Assembly (NCBI GenBank): GCA_903925435.1
Contig: CAIYFF010000138.1
Span: forward strand, 1 to 13,817
DNA from: an uncultured Planctomycetota bacterium
GTDB lineage: Bacteria; Planctomycetota; UBA1135; UBA2386
Direction of reading: 5' to 3'
Length of the DNA stretch: 13,817 nt
Shown piece by piece: positions 6,227 through 13,380 of this stretch (positions are counted from its first letter, which is position 1; each line of letters opens with the position of its first letter). The notes beneath the pieces are model-generated. The model worked only from the letters and a program-made list of their open reading frames with translations. It had not been told where the DNA came from and ran no database searches. Made by a program: the position numbers and the translations under genes.

Positions 6227-9200
6227 TCACTGGCGCCAGTAGCACGACAGCACGCGGACGCCCGGCACCCCGATCGTGCGGACACGACGGCCGGTGCTGA
6301 CCTCGAGCACGTCGATGTTGCCGCGGTCCGACAGCGCCACGAACAACAGCTTCGGCACCGTCGCGAGCACCGTGGCGCCACCGGCCACCTTGAGGGTGTG
6401 CTTGCCAGAGTGCGTGTACGGCGTGCGCTGGTAACCGGCGTTGAACTGCGTCACCTGGCCGGTGCCGCCGCCGTAGTTGATCATCTCGTCCGTCGCGATG
6501 TCGGCGACCGAGTTGCCCGAGAGCAGGTCGCGGACCGGCGTCGTGGCGTTGAGGCCACCGTAACGCTGGACGACGTTCCACTCCTTCTGGCGGAAGGTCG
6601 GCGGCTGGATGAAGCCACCCGAGTTCGGGTTCAGCGGGATCTGGCCGACCGGCGAGGCGGTCAGCGAGAGGCGCGAAACCTGGCCGAGGCCGCTGTCATC
6701 CACGTGACCGATCAGCACGCCGCCGTTCGACGACAAGAAGTCGTAGACCATCGAGCGGCCGCGCGGGAACGTCTCGTTCGGGATCGTCGAGACGATGTCG
6801 TTGAAGCCGAAGCCGTTGACGCCGTCCGGGCCCGATTCGTAGACGGCGACCGTGCCGTTCGAGTTGAGGATGTAGGCGAAGTAGACGCCCTGCTGGAAGC
6901 CCGTCTGCGCGAAGCGCTCCGTGGCGACGACTTCGATCGGTGCGTTGAGGAAGCCCGAGACCGAGCGGCGAACCGAGAAGTCCTGAGCACGGATGATGCT
7001 CATGAAGTTCGAGTCCGTGCTCACGACGAGGATGTCCTCGCCGTCCGGCTGCCAGCAGATACCCGTCGGGCCGCGCTCGACGCGCGTCTCCGCGACGATC
7101 TGGTGGAACGTCGCGCTCGTCGGGTCGATGTCGATGAAGCTGACCGTTCCGCTCGAGAAGTTCGAGACGGCGAGACGGGTCATGTTCGGCGCCATCGCCA
7201 TGCTGACCGGGTCCGTCAGGCGGATCGTGTCCAGCACCGTGAAGCGGTTGCTGTTGACGACCAAGACCTGGCGGTTGTCACGATCGAGCACATAGAGGAA
7301 GTGGCCGATCTGCTGGCGCGAGGAGAAGGGGCAGAACGGCGGGGGCGGCGGCGGCGAGAGCGGCGGACGCTGCGGGCCGTAGAACGTGCCCATGTAGGTC
7401 GTGCCGTAGAGGCCGAATTCTCCGCGCGTGCTGCTGAACGGGTTGCCCGCGACGAGCTGGTTCAGCGGCGAGTTGGCGCAGCCAGCGCCGGTGCCACCCG
7501 TGAGGATGTTGCCGGGAGGCCCCGAGCTGGAGTTGACCGTCGGCTCTTCGCCGAAGATCGCGCGGCCGGGGTTCGGCGGCGGATAGCGCAGCTTCGGGGG
7601 ATTCGGGTGCGGCGGCTGCGTGATGGTGTTGCCCGGCATCTGGGCGCCCATCACCGGGTTCATCTGGTTCGCGCGCGTCGCGTTGACGTTGATGTTCTCG
7701 TTGTTGAAGACGAGGTCGAGCGGCCCACCGATGTGGATGTCGTTGACCGCGCCGACCAGCGGCTCGCGCAACAGGCGCGTATTGAGGTTGGAGTCCCGCA
7801 CCAGCGACAGCGCGCCCGAGCTACCGGCGTCGAGTGTCGTGCGACCTTCCGACAGTGCTGGGTCCACGCCCGAGGTGCCGATGTTGGGCTGAAGGCCCTG
7901 CTTGAAGCGCGTCGTCGCGAGATCGCCGGTGCCTTGGCCGATGCCGTTGAGGTCGATCGCCGACACGCCCGGCGTCGAGCCGCCGATGCCGACATACATG
8001 ACCTCGGGGCAAACCGGCGCGTTGACGATGCCGGGGCCTTGCGCGGTGCTGAACTGCGTCGACACCGACTGGCCGATCAGGTCGCCCGCCAAGCCGCGGA
8101 TCGCGGTGTTCTGGACGTTGACGTCGACCGTCGACTCACCCGGCAGGTTGTAGGCCGGGGTCACGACGTAGTTGCAGAAGTCGCCGTAGTTGAACGGATC
8201 TGCGTGGTAGATGATCTGGAACGTCGCAGCGGCGGCGGTGACCGACAGCACGAGACCGCCCGATGGCGGCGTCAACTGCTGCGGATTGAAGAACGATCCA
8301 ACATCGCCCGGCTGCACCGGCTTGTTGAAGCGCACCGTGACCGTCGTCGTCGGATCGATGCCGGTCTGGCTGTTGCCAGGCGAGATCGACGGGATGCTCG
8401 TGTAGCCGAGAACCTGCGGCGGGTTCGGGTCGGCGCCGACGGTCGTCGCCGTGCAGACCTCCTGCTCCAGCAAGCGACCCTCGCTGTTCACCACTGCGGA
8501 CGTGACGACCAAGCGGATCAGACGGTTCGCGGGGAAGGTCTCGAGCGTCGCAAGGTTGCTGTCCGCGTCCGGGATGAACACGAACGACTTCTTGGTGACC
8601 AAGTCAGCAGCGCCCGGGAAGTTCGGGAAGCCCGCGGCGCGCGAGTCGAGGACTTGGATGCCGTCGTTGTTGGCGTCCGCGGCCACGGCCAGACGCTTCA
8701 CCAGCACACCACCCTCGTTGAAGTAGGTGTAGCCGTTCACGAAGCCGCGGCCGGTCACCATGCTGCCCGTCTCGGTCGACGGGTCGTAGGCGATGACGTT
8801 GAGTGCGCCGGTGAGGCCCGAGTTGTTCTGATTCGCCAGCAGGTTGCTGAGGATCGAATCGACATCGAGCTTGTGGGCGAACTTGAACTGGACGAACTGG
8901 TTGCCCGCGTTGCCGTCGGGCAGGGTCGTCGTCGAGTCAAAGGTCGCCACGGGCAGCACGCCGTTGTTGCCGGTGACGTTCTGCTTCATCGTGGTCTCAT
9001 CCTCGATGTTCAGAACCGTCGTCGTCGGGTTGCCGAACGAGTCCGCAGCGCGGATGCGATACGGATAAATCGTCCCGCGACCCGTGCTGATCGCGGTGAC
9101 CTTGAAGGCACCGCGGTTGTCGGGATCGCCGGGAGAGCCGCCGCTGCAGCTGGCGAACAACGCAAGTGCGGCCAGCGAGCCGCCTGCGAATGCAGTCCGC

Positions 9201-9229
9201 AAGGACATACGAGGGATGGGGTTCGTCAT
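6227..9229 (-). CDS. Large lipoprotein with Ig-like domain, Pro-rich hinge and beta-propeller
   Basis: From the ATG at 9229 the protein is 1000 aa. An N-terminal signal with basic residues and a hydrophobic stretch ends in LFASC, so Cys28 is the likely lipidated residue, followed by a Ser/Gly/Pro/Asp linker. Residues about 270-370 (NPPQVLGYTS, TGIDPTTTVTVRFNKPVQ) resemble bacterial Ig-like Big_5/SbsA domains. A Pro/Asn-rich, poorly ordered region follows (about 530-635) with PPPNP and a six-proline run. The C-terminal third (about 640-1000) has repeated strands of the YVTN/YncE beta-propeller type, for example FLYVLDRDNRQVLVVN, RLAVSNFSSGTVSFIDI and LLFVALSDRGNIDVLEV. It is probably anchored in a membrane facing the periplasm or outside; ligand and function are unknown. 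The frame is open to 9328, but the ATG at 9229 places the signal peptide correctly. No Shine-Dalgarno site precedes it. It appears monocistronic. Confidence 0.85.
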   Translation of the reverse strand: MTNPIPRMSLRTAFAGGSLAALALFASCSGGSPGDPDNRGAFKVTAISTGRGTIYPYRIRAADSFGNPTTTVLNIEDETTMKQNVTGNNGVLPVATFDSTTTLPDGNAGNQFVQFKFAHKLDVDSILSNLLANQNNSGLTGALNVIAYDPSTETGSMVTGRGFVNGYTYFNEGGVLVKRLAVAADANNDGIQVLDSRAAGFPNFPGAADLVTKKSFVFIPDADSNLATLETFPANRLIRLVVTSAVVNSEGRLLEQEVCTATTVGADPNPPQVLGYTSIPSISPGNSQTGIDPTTTVTVRFNKPVQPGDVGSFFNPQQLTPPSGGLVLSVTAAAATFQIIYHADPFNYGDFCNYVVTPAYNLPGESTVDVNVQNTAIRGLAGDLIGQSVSTQFSTAQGPGIVNAPVCPEVMYVGIGGSTPGVSAIDLNGIGQGTGDLATTRFKQGLQPNIGTSGVDPALSEGRTTLDAGSSGALSLVRDSNLNTRLLREPLVGAVNDIHIGGPLDLVFNNENINVNATRANQMNPVMGAQMPGNTITQPPHPNPPKLRYPPPNPGRAIFGEEPTVNSSSGPPGNILTGGTGAGCANSPLNQLVAGNPFSSTRGEFGLYGTTYMGTFYGPQRPPLSPPPPPPFCPFSSRQQIGHFLYVLDRDNRQVLVVNSNRFTVLDTIRLTDPVSMAMAPNMTRLAVSNFSSGTVSFIDIDPTSATFHQIVAETRVERGPTGICWQPDGEDILVVSTDSNFMSIIRAQDFSVRRSVSGFLNAPIEVVATERFAQTGFQQGVYFAYILNSNGTVAVYESGPDGVNGFGFNDIVSTIPNETFPRGRSMVYDFLSSNGGVLIGHVDDSGLGQVSRLSLTASPVGQIPLNPNSGGFIQPPTFRQKEWNVVQRYGGLNATTPVRDLLSGNSVADIATDEMINYGGGTGQVTQFNAGYQRTPYTHSGKHTLKVAGGATVLATVPKLLFVALSDRGNIDVLEVSTGRRVRTIGVPGVRVLSCYWRQ

Positions 9230-9584
9230 GATCGAAGGAGCCCGACCGGTGGGCATGAAGTTGGAACGAGGGCTGTTCCAGACATCCGAGGGGCCGCGAG
9301 AAGCTACTGCCCGCCAACTGAGGTTCAAGCCAGCGGATCAGACAATGCGGCCGCCCCGAAACCTCTGGTCTCGAGCCGATGGCAGCGCAGTTGGCAAGAA
9401 GGGTGCCCAGAACCGAACTTCCGTCCCCTGCCACGGCCGGACCACTCGCTCGGCCGCACGCCTCAGGAAGAGTGCCGCCACCCCACTGCATGCGGCCCTG
9501 CGTGCGGGGACGCACAGGTGCGCGAACGCGCACAGCATCCGCACGAATCGCCGGGATGGCGCCCGCGGAGACGACGTAGGCGAC
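9230..9584. other. 355-nt gap without a gene, upstream of the lipoprotein gene
   Basis: No convincing coding frame lies here. It should hold the promoter of the lipoprotein gene (minus strand) and the 3' flank of the globin. The best promoter-like pair on the minus strand is TTGAAC (9328-9323) and TAGCTT (9306-9301) with a 16-nt spacer; both are only partial matches to sigma70 boxes, so this is weak. A palindrome, GTGCGCG-AA-CGCGCAC (9518-9533), lies about 50 nt downstream of the globin stop without a T-run. The lipoprotein leader carries CTCCTT a few bases before the ATG, the opposite of a Shine-Dalgarno site. Confidence 0.4.
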
Positions 9585-9972
9585 TCAGCCCTGCCGGTTC
9601 AGCAGGAAGGTCGCGATGTCGCCGAGGAACTGGTCGAGGTAGCTGCGAATGTCGTCCGGGACGCCTGCATCCACCATCGCGGCCCCGCATCAACTCCATC
9701 CAGCGATCGCGCGCGGCGCGGTCGATGGCAAACGGCATGTGCCGCATCCGTAGCCTCGGGTGCCCGCGCTCCTTCAAGTAGTCGGGCGGACCGCCGAGCC
9801 GGTAGATGAGAAAGCTGCGCAACCGATGCTCTGCACCCGCCATGTCGTCCGGCGGATACATCGGACCAAGAATCGGATCGGTCGGCACACGCCGGTAGAA
9901 GGCCGCGACCATCGCCGCGATGCGGTCCCCGCCGATGAGGTCGTAGACCGGGAGTTCTTCAGGTGCGCTCAC
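9585..9972 (-). pseudogene. Group II truncated hemoglobin (trHbO-like), frameshifted
   Basis: A small heme protein of the 2-on-2 truncated hemoglobin family, group II, which binds oxygen or other diatomic ligands. Visible marks: YDLIGG near the N-terminus, AFYRRVPTDPILGPMYP (the B10 Tyr region), GHPRLRMRHMPFAI (the proximal-His region) and DRWMELM (Trp typical of groups II/III). After MELM the frame breaks. Removing one C from the CCCC run at 9683-9686 restores the expected helix: MRAAMVDAGVPDDI, then SYLDQFLGDIATFLLNRQG and TGA at 9587-9585. The repaired protein from the GTG at 9972 is 128 aa, normal for the family. An upstream ATG at 10065 would give 159 aa but leaves only 11 nt before the divergent ruvB. 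Unrepaired, the frame runs on to 9463 as Arg-rich nonsense. The intact 3' half suggests a recent mutation or a homopolymer sequencing error. Confidence 0.85.
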
Positions 9973-10076
9973 GGCCGCAGCATCGGGGGCCGACCGCAGC
10001 ACGGCAACCGGAGAGTCCACCGCTGCCACCTCCGACGTTGTGCCGCGCCCGTGCGCACCTACCATCCCGCGCCCCG

Positions 10077-11090
10077 ATGATCTTCCACGACCCGAACGCC
10101 GGCCCCGAAGCCGAGTTCGACCGGAGCCTGCGCCCGGCGACGTTCCAGGACTTCGTCGGCCAAGGTCAGATCCGCGACAACCTCGGCGTTGCGATCTCGG
10201 CAGCGCGCGAACGCGGCGAGCCGCTCGATCACGTGTTGCTGTGTGGACCGCCGGGCCTCGGCAAGACGACGCTCGCCCACCTCGTCGCGCACGGCATGGG
10301 CACCAACCTGGTCATCACGTCGGGCCCAGCGCTCTCCGCGCCGCGCGATCTCGCCGGCATGCTGACGCGGTTGCAACGCAACGAAGTGCTGTTCGTCGAC
10401 GAGATCCACCGCTTGCCGCGCGTGCTCGAGGAATACCTCTATTCCGCGATGGAAGACCACGCGATCGACGTGGTCCTCGACAGCGGCCCCGGCGGCCGCA
10501 GCGTGCGGCTTGGAGTCCAGCCCTTCACGCTGGTTGGCGCGACGACGCGCGAAGGCCTTCTCACCGCGGCCTTCCGTTCGCGCTTTGGCATCGTTGAACG
10601 GCTCGAGCCGTATCCACCCGAGCATCTCGAAGAGATCCTGCGGCGCGCCGCGAGGAAGCTCGCGATCGAGATCGGACAAGAATCAGCGCTCTGGCTCGCC
10701 GAACGCAGCCGTGGCACGCCGCGCATGGCGCTGCGCATCCTGCGCCGCGTGCGCGACCTTGCGCAGGTGCAAGGCTCGAAGTCGATTGACATCGCGACCG
10801 CGCAAGAAGCGCTCGAACGCCTTCGCATCGACGGCCTCGGACTCGAAGAAGTCGACCGCCGCGTGCTGCGCGCGCTCGCCGACCGCGGCGAACCGATCGG
10901 CCTGAAAACGCTCGCTGCGATGGTCGACGAAGCCGAGGACACGATCGAAGACGTGCTCGAACCGCACTTGCTGCGTTGCGGTCTCATCGCGCGCACGCAG
11001 CGCGGCCGCGTCGTGACCGCGCGCGGCCTCGACCACATCGGCAGGCCGCCCGCTGGCGCGCGCGCGAGCGACCTTCCGTTCCCGCAGTGA
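10077..11090 (+). CDS. ruvB: Holliday junction ATP-dependent DNA helicase RuvB
   Basis: A 337-aa AAA+ motor that, with RuvA, drives branch migration of Holliday junctions during recombinational repair. Visible motifs: FQDFVGQGQIRDNL near the N-terminus, Walker A GPPGLGKTT (57-65), TSGPAL, Walker B VDEIHRL (Asp108, Glu109), EEYLYSAMED, sensor 1 GATTREG (154-160) and SRFGI with the arginine-finger region (near 168-170). The middle has the RGTPRMALRILRRVRD block, and the winged-helix C-terminal domain contains TIEDVLEPHLLRCGLIARTQRGR. Length is normal. The frame is open back to 9963, but the ATG at 10077 begins the family-like N-terminus; no Shine-Dalgarno site is visible. It is divergent from the globin and is the first gene of a plus-strand cluster. 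ruvA and ruvC are not in the window. Confidence 0.97.
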   Translation: MIFHDPNAGPEAEFDRSLRPATFQDFVGQGQIRDNLGVAISAARERGEPLDHVLLCGPPGLGKTTLAHLVAHGMGTNLVITSGPALSAPRDLAGMLTRLQRNEVLFVDEIHRLPRVLEEYLYSAMEDHAIDVVLDSGPGGRSVRLGVQPFTLVGATTREGLLTAAFRSRFGIVERLEPYPPEHLEEILRRAARKLAIEIGQESALWLAERSRGTPRMALRILRRVRDLAQVQGSKSIDIATAQEALERLRIDGLGLEEVDRRVLRALADRGEPIGLKTLAAMVDEAEDTIEDVLEPHLLRCGLIARTQRGRVVTARGLDHIGRPPAGARASDLPFPQ

Positions 11091-11109
11091 ACACGCCCCC
11101 ACTTCGCAC

Positions 11110-12192
11110 GTGACCGCATTCCGCTTCGAACTTCTCGGCCAGAACGGCGCGCTGCGTCGCGGCCGCTGCCACACGCCGCACGGCACGTTCGAGACGCCGT
11201 GCTTTGCGCCAGTCGGAACCTACGCGACGCTGAAGGGCCTCACGCCAGAACAGGTGAAGGCCACGGGCGCAGAGTTGATCCTCGCGAACAGCTACCACCT
11301 GCACGTGCGCCCTGGCGCGGAGCGCATCGAGCGACTCGGCGGACTCCACCGCTTCATGCACTGGGACGGCCCGATCCTGACGGACAGCGGCGGCTACCAG
11401 GTGTTCTCGCTCGGCGGCAAGGTCGCGATCGACGAAGACGGCGTGACGTTCCAATCGGTGATCGACGGCAGCTCGCATCGCTGCACGCCGGAGTCGGTGC
11501 TGACGTTCCAAAAGCAACTCGGTCCCGACATCGCGATGGTGCTCGACCACTGCCCGCCCGGCGACGCGCCCGCGGAGTTCCAGCGGCAAGCCCACCTGCG
11601 CACGATCGCGTGGGCAAAGCGCGCCCGCGACCTGCACGACCATTGGGGCGGCAGTGCGCGCGGGCAAGCGGTCTTCGGCATCGTGCAAGGCGGCACGCAT
11701 CCCGAATTGCGCGCGGAGAGCGCACAGGCGCTCGCAGCGATGGACTTCGACGGCTACGCGATCGGCGGCCTCAGTGTCGGCGAGACGAAGCAGCAGATGG
11801 CGGTCGCATTGTCTGCAGCCGTCGACGAACTGCCCGCCGGCAAGGTCCGCTACATGATGGGCGTCGGCATGCCCGAGGACTTGCTCGCGGCCACGGCCGC
11901 CGGCGTTGACATGTTCGACTGCGTCGTCCCGACGCGACACGGCCGCAACCATCAGGCATTCGCGCCCGATGGCCACGTGCTCAAGATGCGCAACGAGCAA
12001 TACAAGGACGACCCCAATCCGCTCGTCGAAGGCTGCGCGTGCTACTGCTGCCGCAACTACAGCCGCGCCTACATCCGCCACCTCGCCGTCGCCAACGAAA
12101 TGCTCGCGGGCATCTTGCTGTCGCTGCACAACATCCACTTCCTGCAGGATCTGATGCGTTCGATCCGCAGGCGCGCCGAAGGACTCGCATGA
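11110..12192 (+). CDS. tgt: tRNA-guanine transglycosylase (queuosine biosynthesis)
   Basis: A 360-aa Tgt that exchanges guanine-34 for the queuosine precursor preQ1 in tRNAs for Asp, Asn, His and Tyr. Key features: ANSYHLHVRPG (59-69), TDSGGYQVFSL with catalytic base Asp92, DHCPPGD (146-152), FGIVQGG (189-195), IGGLSVGE (218-225), MGVGMPEDL (250-258) and FDCVVPTRHGRN with nucleophile Asp270. The zinc site is complete: CxCxxC (Cys309, Cys311, Cys314) and His340 in LSLHNIHF. The start is a GTG, 19 nt after the ruvB stop, without a clear ribosome binding site; no ATG nearby gives a better N-terminus. Its stop overlaps the next start as ATGA. The queA gene often found between ruvB and tgt is absent. 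Confidence 0.97.
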   Translation: MTAFRFELLGQNGALRRGRCHTPHGTFETPCFAPVGTYATLKGLTPEQVKATGAELILANSYHLHVRPGAERIERLGGLHRFMHWDGPILTDSGGYQVFSLGGKVAIDEDGVTFQSVIDGSSHRCTPESVLTFQKQLGPDIAMVLDHCPPGDAPAEFQRQAHLRTIAWAKRARDLHDHWGGSARGQAVFGIVQGGTHPELRAESAQALAAMDFDGYAIGGLSVGETKQQMAVALSAAVDELPAGKVRYMMGVGMPEDLLAATAAGVDMFDCVVPTRHGRNHQAFAPDGHVLKMRNEQYKDDPNPLVEGCACYCCRNYSRAYIRHLAVANEMLAGILLSLHNIHFLQDLMRSIRRRAEGLA

Positions 12193-13379
12193 ACCTGCTT
12201 CGCTTCTTCCTCTCGCTGACGCTCGCGACCTCCCTCGCGGCGCAAGCCAGCAACGAACTCCGCATTGGCACCTGGAACCTCGAGTTCTTCGGCGGCCCGC
12301 CCGCGATGCGCTCGGTGTTCCTCGATGGCGGTAAGCGCCGCGAACTGCCGGCGCGCGACGAGCAGGATCTGCAGAAGATCGGCGCGTTCATCCGCGAACT
12401 CGGCGTATCGGTGCTCGCAGTGCAGGAGATCGGCAACGAAGCCACGCTGCGCGCCCTGTGCCAGCAGATTGGCCCGTCGTGGAGCCTCGTGCTCGGCACC
12501 ACCGGCGGCTGGACCGACGGCAAGGCGCTGCAAGCGATCGGGTTCCTCTACGACGATGCGCGCGTCGAGTTGATGTGGGCCGAGGAGATGCTCGACTTCC
12601 CGCGCGAGAAGGACAGCCTGCCGATCTTCCACCGCGTGCCGGTCACGGCCTGCTTCAAGGACCGCACGTCGGGCCTCGACTTCCGCGCGGTCTGCGTGCA
12701 CCTCAAGGCCGGCAAGGAGACGAACGATCAAAAGAAGCGCTCCTTCGAAGCCGAGGGCCTGCGCGACTGGCTCGTCACGCTGCAAGCATCGAAGGACGAG
12801 GACCAAGACATCGTCGTGCTCGGCGACTTCAACAGCGGCTACGGCACCGATGCGCAGAAGACGCTCGAGTCGTCTGGCGTCGCGCGCTACCTGCCGCAGC
12901 GGAGCGCGGAGCCGACGATCATGCACTTCGACGATCCGATCGATCAGATCGCGCCATCGCCGCGCTTCCTCGAAGCGCTGCCGGAGACCTTCGACGCACA
13001 CGGCGAAGCGGCGCAGGCTGACAAGGAAACCTGGCGCAAGACCTACAGCGACCACTACGCAGTGACGGTGACGCTGAAGAGCGAGCGCGACGACGACCCG
13101 GAGTCGACGTTCTCGCGCGGCAAGCAAGAGCACCGCCTTCCGGCCAACGAGCGCGCAGCAAAGAACCAGCCTGCGCCCAGCAAGCAGAAGAGCGACGAGT
13201 CGTTCACCTCGGGCACAGCCGTGACCGTCGTGCTCGCCGCCACCGGCGAAGACGGCAAGCCGCAGACCGTCGACGGCACGCTGGTCGCGGGGCTCGGCGA
13301 CTGGATCAAGCTGCGCGATCTGCAAGGCGCGGTGCGCGCATTCCCGTCCTCGATGGTGCGCGAAGTGCGCCGCCGCTGA
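12189..13379 (+). CDS. Exported endonuclease/exonuclease/phosphatase-family protein with extra C-terminal domain
   Basis: A 396-aa protein. Residues 1-20 form a typical signal peptide ending in AAQA. The EEP (DNase I-like) fold follows, with its catalytic motifs intact: IGTWNLEFF (Asn30), VLAVQEI (Glu80), VCVHLKAG (His171), VVLGDFNSG (Asp213, Asn215), a PIDQI motif (Asp253) and SDHYAV (Asp288, His289). Members cut nucleic acids or hydrolyse phosphodiesters or phosphomonoesters; export suggests scavenging of extracellular DNA or phosphate, but the substrate is not decided by sequence. After a Lys/Glu/Asp-rich linker (about 298-338), residues about 339-396 (TAVTVVLAATG, VDGTLVAGLGDWIKLRDLQG, MVREVRRR) look like a small all-beta barrel, perhaps SH3- or Lsm-like. 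AAGGA lies 5 nt before the ATG, and the start overlaps the tgt stop as ATGA. Confidence 0.85.
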   Translation: MNLLRFFLSLTLATSLAAQASNELRIGTWNLEFFGGPPAMRSVFLDGGKRRELPARDEQDLQKIGAFIRELGVSVLAVQEIGNEATLRALCQQIGPSWSLVLGTTGGWTDGKALQAIGFLYDDARVELMWAEEMLDFPREKDSLPIFHRVPVTACFKDRTSGLDFRAVCVHLKAGKETNDQKKRSFEAEGLRDWLVTLQASKDEDQDIVVLGDFNSGYGTDAQKTLESSGVARYLPQRSAEPTIMHFDDPIDQIAPSPRFLEALPETFDAHGEAAQADKETWRKTYSDHYAVTVTLKSERDDDPESTFSRGKQEHRLPANERAAKNQPAPSKQKSDESFTSGTAVTVVLAATGEDGKPQTVDGTLVAGLGDWIKLRDLQGAVRAFPSSMVREVRRR

Positions 13380-13380
13380 A

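Noticed and set aside
9463..9584. 3' extension of the globin frame to a stop at 9463
   Set aside because: After the frameshift the translation is Arg/Pro/Cys-rich and unlike any globin. The true C-terminal helix is in the neighbouring frame and ends at 9585.
9230..9584. Possible small RNA or tRNA gene in the non-coding gap
   Set aside because: I found no cloverleaf, no TTCGA-type T-loop with matching arms, and no promoter-terminator pair; only one short palindrome without a T-run.
6182..9781. Very long plus-strand open frame (1199 codons) opposite the lipoprotein gene
   Set aside because: It is rich in Arg, Asp, Val and Ala with no recognisable motif, as expected when a high-GC gene is read on the opposite strand. 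The minus-strand frame has a lipobox, an Ig-like region and propeller repeats.
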